This document shows, one piece after another, positions 25,301 to 33,626 of a stretch of DNA of 64,000 bases. Position 1 is the first letter of the stretch; every line of letters starts with the position of its first letter. Source of the stretch: Tubiluchus corallicola. Lineage: Eukaryota; Priapulida; Priapulimorpha; Priapulimorphida; Tubiluchidae. The position numbers and the translations under genes are program-made. The notes under the pieces are model-generated. The model was given only the letters and a program-made list of their open reading frames with translations. It was not told the origin of the DNA and did not search any database. Location of the stretch: the NCBI GenBank assembly GCA_030141605.1, contig JAQGDQ010000119.1, positions 173,652 to 237,651 of the forward strand. Reading direction: 5' to 3'.

Positions 25301-25955
25301 CAAACTCACAGACCAAAAAACACATGCACCTGTGACCGACTACTGAGGAACGGATAAATAGCTATAGATCATGATTTCTTACGCAAGAGCCTGTTACATC
25401 AGCACTAGATCCTACATACACTCTCATTTCAAGAATCATCAGAATAAGCTCAGAAGTCCAGAGCTCTAAAAACGTACCTTTTCTGCTTTCACTTGATCTG
25501 GAGGTAGATCAGTAGGCATTATTTCAGTGGACAGTGCATACTGGGCCTCCGCCCACATCTTGTTGTATAAACTAGAAAAAAACATTTTTATAAAAGCCTT
25601 AAAAAATATATTAAAAATTAGAAGAATACAAAACTTAAATTTTTATGAGTTCTTATTTTTAGTCACACACGACTTATTACGTAATTTATGTAATTACTCA
25701 GCGACATTGTCAATTTGAGTGTAATCAGTAACTTAGCTCCAGAACTTAGTAACTTAAAAGTGGGGCCACAATATAAGCATTAAGAATACAATGAAACAAC
25801 AATCATCCATGGACACATTACTTTATCTTTGTCAAGGAATTTTTCAGGTAGGCCAGTAGTATTAATGATAACTTACACTGAGTGAGTAACACAGTGAGTG
25901 ATAAAAAAATTGGTGTAAATTGAAAGCAAAGGCAATTTAATTACCTATGAGACAT
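1353..25955 (-). CDS. DRC11/IQCA1: Dynein regulatory complex subunit 11 (IQ and AAA domain-containing protein), 17 coding exons
   Basis: A subunit of the nexin-dynein regulatory complex of motile cilia, expected to act on axonemal doublets. Coding exons in order on the minus strand: 25955-25945, 25571-25478, 22724-22488, 20853-20734, 19327-19127, 18660-18380, 16418-16310, 15501-15327, 13904-13756, 11177-11047, 10726-10536, 8753-8554, 7551-7468, 6374-6197, 4337-4216, 2905-2789, 1469-1353. All junctions are GT-AG and the phases match, giving 838 residues plus stop (human IQCA1 is about 820). The start is the short exon MSH, split before SLYNKMW. Seen: family block around [17 protein letters not shown] (exon 3), IQ motif at about 215-236 ([16 protein letters not shown]), two lysine-rich linkers (about 352-385 and 460-496), and an AAA+ domain with Walker A-like GPKGVGKR (585-592) and sensor-1-like ILLLGTTD (684-691). 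The Walker B position reads VIYIGN (642-647), with no acidic pair. The last exon ends in a lysine/glycine-rich tail. Introns carry MITEs, SINEs and tandem arrays. Confidence 0.96.
1538..1752. mobile_element. hAT-like MITE (CAGGGGCG termini), 215 bp
   Basis: Begins CAGGGGCGCATCAAGACTTT and ends GTTAATACGCCCCTG. The flanks GGCGCCAA and GGTGCCAT form an imperfect 8-bp target duplication (6 of 8). Same family as 58593-59017. It lies just upstream in coordinate of the last DRC11 coding exon's acceptor, inside the final intron. Confidence 0.72.
2296..2595. repeat. Dispersed repeat (GTATAGGTACTGTGGAACTG), copy 1
   Basis: Begins near CCAGTGGCATCTCGTG and matches 63316-63610, including TTCTTTAGTTCTTTCTTTATAC and GTACTGTTTGCTTCACAGC. 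The CAGTGGC start resembles an hAT terminus, but no second terminus is seen. In DRC11 intron 16. Confidence 0.65.
3502..3995. repeat. Dispersed repeat (CAAAACCGGACCCAATCTT), copy 2
   Basis: Direct repeat of 282-760 with small indels. In DRC11 intron 15. Class not determined. Confidence 0.7.
4466..4851. mobile_element. hAT-like MITE with TTCGAA-rich arms, copy 1 (386 bp)
   Basis: Starts TAGGGGTGAGCATCGAA and ends GAATGTTCGCCCCTA. It is flanked on both sides by the identical 8-mer GACGTAAG (4458-4465, 4852-4859). The arms are dense in TTCGAA/GAATTCG and could fold back. Lies in DRC11 intron 14. Confidence 0.88.
5087..5165 (-). mobile_element. tRNA-derived SINE head
   Basis: The minus strand carries an A-box-like TGGCTGAGTGA (5152-5142) and a perfect B box GGTTCAAATCC (5108-5098), spaced as in a tRNA. 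The arms do not fold into a complete tRNA and no 3' CCA-adjacent acceptor stem is seen, so a SINE is likelier than a gene. Confidence 0.6.
5896..6030. repeat. Two tandem copies of a 62-base unit
   Basis: TTGAGTCAATTACTGGCGGTT...CGGCCCATACCACACG is followed directly by a second copy with TTACCAGCGCTT and TGGCCCATACAAGACA. In DRC11 intron 14. Confidence 0.75.
7697..7925. repeat. Fragment of a TA-type repeat (TTTGGGACTGCAAAAAGTTGG)
   Basis: CTTTGGGAATGCAAAAAAAGTTGGTGTT followed by an ATACATATATAAACATAG-like stretch. The same order occurs at 35530-35712 and, inverted, at about 14283-14400. Confidence 0.5.
8865..9544. mobile_element. mariner-like MITE, CAGTAAGTCC family, copy 1 (680 bp)
   Basis: Flanked by TA. 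Begins CAGTAAATCCCCTTTTAACG and ends CGTTAAGCAAGGACTTACTG. Paralogous along its length to 11481-12196. In DRC11 intron 11. Confidence 0.82.
10015..10350. repeat. Degenerate ACTG-rich simple repeat
   Basis: Loose repeats of ACTGACTG/GCTGGTTG in DRC11 intron 11, with no fixed period. Confidence 0.6.
10842..10935. repeat. GA-rich microsatellite
   Basis: Runs of GAGAGAGAGA with interruptions, in DRC11 intron 10. Confidence 0.85.
11481..12196. mobile_element. mariner-like MITE, CAGTAAGTCC family, copy 2 (716 bp)
   Basis: Flanked by TA. Begins CAGTAAGTCCTCGCTTAACG and ends CGTTAAGCGAGGACTTACTG, a 20-base perfect terminal inverted repeat. The 78-codon ORF inside is not a gene. In DRC11 intron 9. 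Confidence 0.87.
13067..13682. mobile_element. piggyBac-like MITE, second copy, inverted (616 bp)
   Basis: Begins CCCTTTGACTATGGAAGG after TTAA and ends CTACGTAGTGACAGGG followed by CTAA (one change from TTAA). The internal sequence matches 23499-24095 in reverse orientation, including a GTGTGTGCATG-type stretch. ORFs inside it are not genes. Confidence 0.8.
14283..14400. repeat. Fragment of a TA-type repeat, inverted
   Basis: Ends GCCAACTTTTTTTGCAGTCC, the reverse complement of the start of 35530-35712. In DRC11 intron 8. Confidence 0.5.
14768..15299. mobile_element. TTAA-flanked MITE, AGGAAAACCGGACG family, copy a, inverted
   Basis: Begins AGGAAAATCAGACGATTGC and ends GTCTGGACTTCCT followed by TTAA. 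The left flank has decayed to TATA. Interior matches 36624-37166 in reverse. It ends 28 bases from DRC11 exon 8. Confidence 0.78.
17316..18138. repeat. Tandem array with higher-order structure (CAAGATCTGGGCTATATC)
   Basis: A 28-base unit, CAAGATCTGGGCTATATCAAA plus CATGTAA, CATATAA or CACGTAA, repeats in the order ATGT, ATAT, ACGT and is then followed by a 35-base variant (CAAGATCTGGGCTATATC then AAGATGGGACTGTCTTT). This gives a higher-order period near 119 bases, about six times. The first 60 bases hold the unit in inverted orientation. In DRC11 intron 6. Confidence 0.92.
18846..19065 (-). mobile_element. tRNA-Thr-like SINE, copy 3
   Basis: TTTTTGAACCCAGAACTTTG, then GTAGCCATTTGAGCAAT, then AGAGCCATCTATCCAAC and AACTAATTAACTAATA follow the order of the copies near 25 kb. 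In DRC11 intron 5. Confidence 0.5.
19463..20275. repeat. 15-base minisatellite (CTTGTAGCACTTGTT)
   Basis: About 53 copies of a 15-base unit with few variants. Two TTTATTTTAAGTGGCATTTG breaks about 196 bases apart, and a block repeated at about 105 bases, show later segmental growth. Because the unit is a multiple of three, open frames appear on both strands in several phases. In DRC11 intron 4. Confidence 0.92.
20557..20621. repeat. CAA/CAG microsatellite
   Basis: Interrupted AACAACAACAGCAGCAG run in DRC11 intron 4; non-coding here. Confidence 0.85.
20885..21480. repeat. Tandem array, about 94-base unit, about six copies
   Basis: GGGCTGTCTCGTTTAAGG, AAACCTACTTCAGGTACC and CTTTTCTTGTCCTTT recur at about 94-base spacing. 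In DRC11 intron 3, next to exon 4. Confidence 0.9.
22772..24180. mobile_element. TA-flanked inverted-repeat element containing a nested piggyBac-like MITE
   Basis: Begins CAATCAAACCTCGTTATT after TA and ends AAAAGAGGTTTAACTG before TA. It includes a C12 tract near 22789. About 800 bases remain after removing the nested element at 23499-24095. In DRC11 intron 2. Confidence 0.6.
23499..24095. mobile_element. piggyBac-like MITE, CCCTTTCACTACG termini (597 bp)
   Basis: Bounded by TTAA on both sides. Begins CCCTTTCACTACGTAG and ends CCGTAGTGAAAGGG. TTAA targets and CCC ends are the piggyBac hallmark. It lies within a larger TA-flanked element (22772-24180). Confidence 0.85.
24300..24697. mobile_element. 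hAT-like MITE with TTCGAA-rich arms, copy 2 (398 bp)
   Basis: Starts TAGCGATGAGCATGGAAC and ends GAATGCTCACCCCTA. Flanks ATTTCCAG and ATTTTAAG agree at 6 of 8 positions. In DRC11 intron 2. Confidence 0.8.
24826..25040 (-). mobile_element. tRNA-Thr-like SINE, copy 2 (adjacent, same orientation)
   Basis: Shares ACTAATTAACTGAA, the TTTGAGCTACTGACT segment and the AGAGCCACCTATC tail with its neighbour at 25043 and with 18846-19065. Confidence 0.5.
25043..25210 (-). mobile_element. tRNA-Thr-like SINE, copy 1
   Basis: The minus strand carries TAGCTCAAATG (A box, 25134-25124), an anticodon-like hairpin CTGC-CTTGTAA-GCAG (loop reads TGT, threonine) and GGTTGGAATCC (B box, 25089-25079). A SINE body, not a functional tRNA, follows. 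Confidence 0.6.
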
Positions 25956-26929
25956 CTTGACAAAAAATCACTGCGCTATCACTACTCGAAGTTTTACGCT
26001 GACAAGCTTCCCAATTATTTGGCGTCTCTTAAGTTGCTCTAACTTTTTTTATTTTATACACGTCAAAGTTTGTTATACAATTCACCCAACATTTCTGCTC
26101 TGTCACTAAGGACGCGTAGCGCAGGACGTCATACCGCTAACGTTATTTCGAAACAGCTGAGCATTAGCTAGGCACTGGGCAGCTGGGCAGTCGGAAAAAT
26201 TACTGAGCGCAGCCTGCGAAAATTATTATAATTATCTATTGTAACGTACTATAGTTAGCTATGGGCTTGAGAAGCTTTTTCAAGGTAGCAGAATTTGGAA
26301 TTTTAGGTAGCTGTAGCAATCTATATTAGTGCTTTTTCTCACTATGATGAACCCTGCGCGCGCTTTAATACTGTGTTGGCAGAGACTCAGATCTCTGTAA
26401 ACTTTGCACGATCGTCTGCAACATTCGAAGATTTCTCCTACTGTGCATTCTGTGTAGTTCTGAATCAGATAAAAATTTCTTAAAAATTAATAATTTCATC
26501 ATTCCAAATTTTAGATAATTATACTGCGCACAAATTAGCGACTCACCTCTAGGTTTAAGTTTTAAGCACTAGCTTAGTGGTTGACTTTGGTAACTTTTAG
26601 TTTTTCGCCACCCTTTCACCAATCACTTGAATATCATTAACTCAGATAATTTATTCGTTTAATAATTTTATCAATTTGTATCATGTTATTGTTTCATGCT
26701 CTGTGTTTTTCTTGTAAAAAATGTGATTAAAATAAAGATACTATACTAGCTCTAGTTATAAGCAACTTTCCTAAACCAACATAGAAAAGGGTTATTCTGA
26801 TATACCAGATAGTACTGCAATTCAAACTCAAGGTGATTCTTGGAAAAACTTTGTTTAAATTTATCCCACCATGTGTCACAAAAGAAAAGTGTGGCTCGGG
26901 GACACTTACAGTAGAGGGGTTAACTATAA
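25956..26929. other. DRC11 5' flank, likely promoter region
   Basis: About 1 kb upstream of the DRC11 start ATG, with GC-richer patches near 26110-26220 and 26345-26450. I see no clear TATA box or named site. An X-box motif, expected for RFX-controlled cilium genes, should be sought here. Confidence 0.3.
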
Positions 26930-27620
26930 ATGGCCGCTTTTTACCCCTCCAGTCTTCTCTGGGTGCTTTATTTGTGTTAAATATTCTAGTTAGGTGGTCG
27001 TGCTAACTATATGACAGAAGATAGTGTGTTCTTTGTATGATGGATAATGTCAGGTTCCCTCAAAAATCCAAGCGTCTTCCTGCCATTGCGCAAGTCTAGG
27101 ATGAATGTATTTCTCTGGATGATTGGCCCAGAGTCGATCTAATCGAGCTCTAAATTGAGAAACCGAAGAAGCATTCTCTACATACTCAGGAAGCTTGTGC
27201 TATGTATTTACAACTTAGCAGCAAAGAAATTTTATCTTCTTTATTTAGTCTGTATTTATAAAGATGTTTTTGCAGTTAGCATTACTACGTAGTATTCTAG
27301 CTTTCAGAACTTGGCATTTCTGGCCTAGGTGACATAGTTTTACTTTAATGAGTGCCATATGAGTACTCTTTATTGCTGTAATCTCTGAGACCTCCAAAAT
27401 TTGGACATTCACTCCTAGATTATTTTTTATCCAATTTTCGAGCCAAAGTTCATGATTGCCACGTTTCATGCCCTGAATTATTACGTTGCTTTTCGTACGT
27501 TTCTTATCTTGAGTCTCCTCCCAGTCAGTAAACAATTCATCTCTTTCATGTGGGGAATTTCTTCTCCATTTACCTTTTTCCTTATGACTTACAAGAGTAA
27601 ACATCGTACAGCAATGTCAG
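26930..27620 (-). pseudogene. Internally deleted LINE: ORF1 fragment joined to ORF2 C-terminus
   Basis: The minus strand from 27604 encodes KRTKSNVIIQGMKRGNHEL, NLGVNVQILEVSEITAI and CKNIFINTD, the pattern of LINE ORF1 nucleic-acid-binding proteins. Directly after it (27200-27060) comes SQFRARLDRLWANHPEKYI, typical of an ORF2 extreme C-terminus. The RT and endonuclease between them are absent. It lies between DRC11 and the LYR gene. Confidence 0.65.
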
Positions 27621-27965
27621 TGAGCAGACGATTCAGAACTGTTTTAGTCACGCACAACAAATTTTCAATGTTTTTATAATTACAAGAACTTTGTGGGCCA
27701 ACTTGTTCATGAGAAAATGAAGCAGCAGACTTTGAAGAAATTTTTGTCATTTTTTACGAATAAACAGACAGAAAAGTCTGTGATTTAGAAAAGTGAACTT
27801 TTAATTTATTGCTAATTCACTTACATAAATTAATATTTTAAAATATTTTTTCTAATTTTTAACTGCACAAAGCAATTTAGGCATTTCTTCATTTCTAGAA
27901 TTCATTAAAAACCTTTGCAGTGCATAATAAGCTGATTAGTCATACTCCTATACGTGTAATACTAC

Positions 27966-28434
27966 ACCCATCGGGCCTACTGTAGATGCTTTGTAACAAG
28001 GCTGTGTTGCCTATCGCACTTTTGACAATAACGTTTAGTGGTGTGTTACTAAAACAGAATCTTGTAAATAAACAAATAGCCATTTGTTATTAAACACTAA
28101 CATTGCATATTAGTTTTATTTATACACATTCACACACATTTGCACACACATATATGCACTCATACATGCATGCATGCCCCCTTCACCACACAAAAAAGCA
28201 TACTTGCTTATATTTAGAAGCCAATTTACACAAAAGTCCATATTACTAATCCATAATATGCAATTATTTTGTAAGAATGCAGAGCAAGTGACTAAACACG
28301 TTTCACCAACTGTCAACAAGCAATTTTGTTTGAGACCTGGGTAACTGCGCTTAATGCTGAGCTCGGACGACAGTCTGCTGCCTTCCGCTCTTCACAAGCA
28401 GGGCGGCAGTATACCACCTTCCGTAGTGAAAGGG
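27966..28434. mobile_element. piggyBac-like MITE, third copy, one end degraded
   Basis: The right end, CCGTAGTGAAAGGG followed by TTAA, is intact. The interior (GGTGTGTTACTAAAACAGAA onward) matches 23499-24095. The left terminus is barely recognisable, so the start is approximate. Confidence 0.75.
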
Positions 28435-28944
28435 TTAAACAAGGTTAAGCTATGCTCCCTAACAAAAGAAAACCAATGAACAGACTACACATCCGTTAAT
28501 AGCTATTTTATATTGGAAGTAAAAATATATGTAATGAATAGTATGAAACCCGCTTCATACAAAAAAATGTTTTGGTACCGTGTATTAACAGGACTTGACT
28601 GTACGTGGATTTGTAATACAGTATAATTGACTGATCACGGTACCTTTTCTATGTGAGTACACAGTTGATTTGTGCACACTGATAATTAATGTGATAGTAC
28701 AACAGCCCACACAGCTAATTTGAAGTACAAATTGCACTACACAAAAATCTCTGACATCTAACTACTGGCAAATAGATACAGAATATAAAGTTTTCTGAAA
28801 AATGCCTAATATAGTAGCTAATCATTAAAATGGTTTAATCATTTATCATTGTAGCTAAATCAGATTTCGCCCCCTAGTGCTATTAAATCATTTTAAATTT
28901 CGTTAAACCAAACTAGTTTAATTCATTTTTTAGAATGTGACATA

Positions 28945-29148
28945 ATGTTGTCCTCTCGGCAGAGGGTTTTGCAGCTCTACAAAATTTTACTGCGTCGAGG
29001 GGATCACCTTCGTTTCACAGACAAGGAATATTATCGCATCAGAGTACGTGAGCAGTTCCAGCTAAACAAAAATGTAACAAACGATGAACAGATCACCTTA
29101 GCATTGGAAAAGGGACAGACATTTCTCAAAAGAAATTGCATCGTGTAG
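28945..29148 (+). CDS. LYR-motif microprotein similar to MIEF1-MP
   Basis: A 67-residue ORF starting at an ATG and ending in TAG. Residues 10-12 read LYK in the context VLQLYKILLRRG, followed by LRFTDKEYYRIRVREQF and LEKGQTFL. This order of LYR-like motif, F/Y-TD, a basic helix with a phenylalanine and a C-terminal LEKG-xxFL matches the mitochondrial microprotein made from the upstream ORF of vertebrate MIEF1, a Complex1_LYR family member of 70 residues that acts in the mitochondrial matrix on mitoribosome biogenesis. A plausible splice acceptor (pyrimidine tract ending TTTTTTAG) lies at about 28925-28932, so a 5' UTR intron is possible. The zinc-finger ORF begins 168 bases after its stop on the same strand. 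No MIEF1 (Mab21-fold) ORF is visible downstream. Assignment to the LYR family is fairly sure; strict orthology with MIEF1-MP is inferred. Confidence 0.8.
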   Translation: MLSSRQRVLQLYKILLRRGDHLRFTDKEYYRIRVREQFQLNKNVTNDEQITLALEKGQTFLKRNCIV

Positions 29149-29316
29149 AATTCCTTGACTTGCTCGTGAGCCTGTGAGATTCCTATTCAAATATGAAACG
29201 ATGTGTAATGCTTTGAAGAACGGTATTTGTTATGTTCCTGTGGAAAGTTAAATGTTTGTAAACATATTTGCTTTAATTCACCACGGAACTGTAAAGGTGA
29301 CAACAAGAGGACAGTG

Positions 29317-30339
29317 ATGTTCGAAGCCTCACCTGAATCTATTTCTGACGAAGCCGTGCAACCAGATGCCACTGTTGAGGTCAAACAAGAGATTACAGTC
29401 AAGGAAGAGGAAGAATTGTGTGACTGTGATCACTCAGCTTTGCGAAGTTGCGTTGAATGCATTCGCTCCGTTAAGAAGCCGCTGAAGGTTTACCACAAGA
29501 AGCAATTGCTGCAATCAAACTACGAAACCTTGACATTCTGCCAGAGTGAAGATTGGCTGAAAGCCAGAATAGTACATATGGGCAGAGCGTGTCAAAAGCC
29601 GTGTGAACATGCGAGTGAGCTGCAAGCTGAGAAAAGTGAAATTGACATTGATGATGATGTAGTTCATGTGAATAAAGAAGCCCTTTTGAGGTGGCTGTGT
29701 GAGGATCCCTTTAGCAATCTTACAGATGTGTCAACCATTCCGGAGCAAGAAGCCTTACGCTTAAACGACAAGGGCGGAAAATGGAAAAAGTCGCTCTTTA
29801 AGGTTTTAAAATTAAAGCAACCCGCTTTTTTGTGCATAACGTGTTCGTCTACTTTTCCTACGCGGGACGAGCTGGCGATACACCAACGCCACCATACAGA
29901 AAAGAGGTACTTATGTCAACACTGTGGCTTGAAAATTCGAACTCGTAGTGGACTGAATCATCATTTAAAGACTCACTCTGAGGAGCGTCCTTTCGGGTGC
30001 CGCTTCTGTGAGAAGTCGTTCAACTTGCGTGACCGATTGAAACACCACGAACGTATGCACACAGGCGACCGGCCGTTCCGTTGCGAGCAATGCAACGCCG
30101 CATTTGCCAGGCCTTCCGGTCTGTGGCGACATAACCTGAGGCACACGGGGGTGAAGGCACATCGTTGCCATCAGTGCGGCGCAGAGTTCAATCAAGGAGG
30201 AAACTTGAAAGTTCACATGAAAATCCACACGGGCGAAAAGCCATTTCATTGTGAGCTCTGCGGTTTGCAATTCGCTTGGAAAAACATGTTGAAGAAACAT
30301 ATGGAAACTTGTTGCGGAACTAAGGCAGTTCTACAGTGA
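29317..30339 (+). CDS. C2H2 zinc-finger protein with six fingers
   Basis: A likely nuclear DNA-binding regulator of 340 residues. The reading frame stays open 30 codons further upstream, but 29317 is its first ATG, so I chose that start. Residues 1-165 are acidic to mixed and match no domain I recognise. They include two SUMO-consensus sites, VKQE (lysine 23) and VKEE (lysine 29), and a cysteine-rich patch (CDCDHS, RSCVEC). Six tandem zinc fingers follow at about 173-193, 200-220, 228-248, 256-276, 284-304 and 312-332. The linkers of fingers 3-6 are close to TGEKP (TGDRPF, TGVKAH, TGEKPF). The last finger is C2HC, ending HMETC. No KRAB, ZAD or BTB domain is visible. It may be the second cistron of a transcript that also carries the LYR microprotein. 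The DNA target and orthologue are unknown. Confidence 0.85.
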   Translation: MFEASPESISDEAVQPDATVEVKQEITVKEEEELCDCDHSALRSCVECIRSVKKPLKVYHKKQLLQSNYETLTFCQSEDWLKARIVHMGRACQKPCEHASELQAEKSEIDIDDDVVHVNKEALLRWLCEDPFSNLTDVSTIPEQEALRLNDKGGKWKKSLFKVLKLKQPAFLCITCSSTFPTRDELAIHQRHHTEKRYLCQHCGLKIRTRSGLNHHLKTHSEERPFGCRFCEKSFNLRDRLKHHERMHTGDRPFRCEQCNAAFARPSGLWRHNLRHTGVKAHRCHQCGAEFNQGGNLKVHMKIHTGEKPFHCELCGLQFAWKNMLKKHMETCCGTKAVLQ

Positions 30340-30591
30340 CCTCACGTTTAGGTGTTAGCCGCTACCATCTTGTAAACTTATGTATGTTGTCATTTTCAAA
30401 CCTGCTGTTGAAATTTTGTTTCATTTTTTCAAATTACTCTTCTCAAGTTATAGGAATTTATAGTTAGTATGCCAGTCATGATAAAAAACGACGTGTCACT
30501 GAATTTTAGAATCTTTGATGCTACGACAAACTGTTACTGTAACGGTTTTATTCAAGTTTTTAAATCCATGTTTGCTTTGTTATTGGAACTT

Positions 30592-31161
30592 CAGTAAACT
30601 CCTCATAACTCAAAATTGCATAACTTGAATTTTTGCGTAACTCAAAGAATTTCAGCGGAACATATGAAATTTTTCATTTTCCACACAAAAAACATCGCTC
30701 AACTCAAAATTTCGCCTAACTCGAATAAAAAATATGGTCTATTTAATAAAAATACATGCAATTTACTTCGCCTAACTGAAAAATACAGTTTATGCTCTAG
30801 AAAAGTTTTGTACAACTGAAAAACAGTATCGTTTTCTGTGAAAATTCTAATGTCTTACAAGTTGTGCCCCCCCCCCAGTAATTTTCTTCGGAAGTTAAAT
30901 TTCTGGGAAAGTCTCAGTCGGCTACTACATATTTCTCATAGTTCAGTACTCTCGAAATCTCGTTTTTCACTACATAATTTGTTATTCTTTAATTAATTGT
31001 CATCAAATCTCGTCATTTATGTATAGAAGGGTTGACTCTCTGTCTTCTATTTAGCTTGCCGTCCCGGAGAAGGGGTTTAGAGTTTCTATTCTGAAAAATG
31101 GTCAACATCGCATTCAAATTTTTTTCGGTCCTGTTAGATTTGAGTTTTGCAGAGTTTACTG
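30592..31161. mobile_element. mariner-like MITE, CAGTAAACTCC family (570 bp)
   Basis: Begins CAGTAAACTCCTCATAACTC and ends TGAGTTTTGCAGAGTTTACTG, followed by TA; the left TA has decayed to TT. It starts about 250 bases after the zinc-finger stop and may lie in that gene's 3' UTR. Confidence 0.75.
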
Positions 31162-33626
31162 TATAATTATCTGCATTCTGCCTTGGCATTAAAGTTTTGC
31201 ACGTACTACTCGGTTCTTTCTGGATGTATTTTTTATCGTTTATATGCGAGGAACTGGAAAAATCAGATTTAATGAATCGTTGCATCAGACCAAACTATGT
31301 TGCTTTGTACATGTACATACATGCACAAAGATTAAAATATATGTTCTTCAGTAAGAAATAGTTTTTGCGTTTTATTTTCGAAATCATGCACACGCATCAT
31401 TTCGTCTGTACACATTCAGCACTACACGCTTATCGTGCTGGAAGCCAGACACAACCAACCAAGGCGGCATAACTAATTGAAAATTTAAACCAATCAATCC
31501 AGAACATCCTCCCCTCTGAAAGTCGGATAACGGAATAAACTTGAAATGATTTTCGCATTATGTTAAATTTAGCAAATAAGCAAACACAAATTGTAACTTC
31601 ACTTTGTTACAACAGCCAACAAACTTTAGCTAAGCAACTTTGAGGCGATAAGTTTGAACACATAATTCAACAATAGCCAAAAGAAATCCAAAGGTATTTT
31701 AACTCAAACAGTGGAATCCTGACAGCATTCATCAAACTGATGAAATTCAAACATAGTACCATTTTGGTCAATAGAATAGCAGGTAAATTTTCACTGATTT
31801 TTAATGAACATGTAATTCGCTATACTATACTCAAGAAATTGCACAGCATTGGCAGTTTTCATCAAGAAACAATAGATACAATTATCACGCAAAAAACCGA
31901 AAAATGCATTATGCTGAATAAGTAGCTAACTAAAGGTTCTCACTGTGCTAAAAAAACCATGTAAGTGTCACTACATCAGTTCAAGTGAATAGTAAAATAA
32001 TGTAATTAACTTCAATAGACACTTGTGAATTAAATTTATCATCAATGACCAATTGTGAAAGTGCTACTTAGAACGTAAAAGGAGGGCATTTTCTATAATA
32101 CCAAAACTAAGGGCGCATTTACACTTCGTTGCCAAAATTTGCTGGGCCATGGGGATCGCTATGTAATGAACCTCCACTCAATGCCCTTTGCCTTAGGAGA
32201 ACTTTGCAGTTTTCTAATGGTGTTGCGATCCAAAAAAAGTTTTGCTAAGAGCTCCGAAGATTTCTTAAAACCTTTGCATTTCTCAGAAATGATGACTGCA
32301 CATCGACCTCGATGATTCATCACTCTTTCAAGTGCATTCAAAAATACATCAGTGCTAAGGTTTTCACTAAGAGCGAGCATTCTCTACCAAAAAGCGAATT
32401 CGAATCAAATCGAATTTGTGACTTTCAAATTCGAATCGAACTGAATTTCGAATTTGAATTGAGTTTGGAAGATTTTTGAATGAGTTTTTGAACCAGTAGT
32501 ATGATGTTTCCACCATTTTAATGGTAAAGAACGTATGTGGCTCAAGTGCTGAATTATTCGAATTTATAATTTTAGGTTCGAATCGAAACCAAACTAAAAA
32601 AAATCGTTCAAATCGAATTCGAATCTCAAGATGAATTCCTCCTAAAGCCATACATGTAAACACTACAATATAGACTTTTAATTTACCATCAGTTATATAG
32701 TGGACCAGCAAATTCCACTCCAGTGTTAGAAATTGGCTGTGATACTCTTTCCAGTGGAGGCTGAACCATCTTCTGAGACATAGGACTACACTGTCTACAC
32801 ACACGACATTTATGAAGAATTATTTTCACCTCTTGATGACCACGACTTAGCCAGTATTTGATTCTCAAAATTGGCTATTGTGTGAGAAACACCATTAGCT
32901 GTCAGTGCACAGCTAGTGCTTCTTTTTGTATGCTTTCTAATTAATCTAATTCTGTTTTGGTGAGATTGGTCCAAGTCTCAGCATCATTGATTATTGATGG
33001 TATTAGTGTGTTTTCACACAGCATTAGCTAAACAGCTGTAACAATAGTCCAACTTTAAATGCATTACCAATGTTCTAAGATTGTAAATTTCATTTTATCT
33101 TTTCTTTTTTCAAATATGAGCTGACATCATTCATTGTTATCGCACATAGTGCCGGGTTCATTGGGGTGCCCTGCGTTACGATAAATTTGTTAATTTTGGT
33201 GTTAGCTTCACATTTGAGCTTGTAAATTAATAATGTGTCACAAGAATTAAATCCTAATTTCCATTATTATTGATAAATGCAAACTTGTAGCCATAGCTGT
33301 TGCTGCTGCAATAATATTATTATCCTATTCTTTTGGGCCTTCGTGTTGGTGGCGGTTATCATTAAATTTTGGAGAATAGGCATTTTTCGTAGGTGATTCG
33401 GCAGACGCAAAGGGCGTACCAACTTCGCTTTATTGTGCAAACCGTAGATTTGAGTTCCGAATTCGCAGTGACGAAAAGCTTAAAATGAAGGGCTGTATTT
33501 ACAATAAGCCTTGAACAGGCGTTTTACTGTATCGTTCTCGTATCGTATTTTTCATTGATGGCGGGAGTAAAGCTTATTTTACGTATTAATAATTACAGCT
33601 GCTTGTGTTGCTTTTATTAGGCAAAA
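31162..33626. other. Intergenic between the zinc-finger gene and CDK11
   Basis: No gene recognised. Holds the truncated MITE at 32369-32627. The CDK11 promoter and 5' UTR are expected in about 33300-33626. Confidence 0.4.
32369..32627. mobile_element. hAT-like MITE with TTCGAA-rich arms, copy 3, truncated
   Basis: Opposite orientation to copy 1. Begins AAGAGCGAGCATTCTCTACC and keeps the TTCGAA-rich arm, but roughly 100 central bases and the far terminus are missing. Upstream of CDK11. Confidence 0.7.

Noticed and set aside
32367-32804. 145-codon minus-strand ORF
   Set aside because: Half of it is the TTCGAA-rich MITE arm, read as RFE/IRIR repeats; the rest has no resemblance to known proteins.
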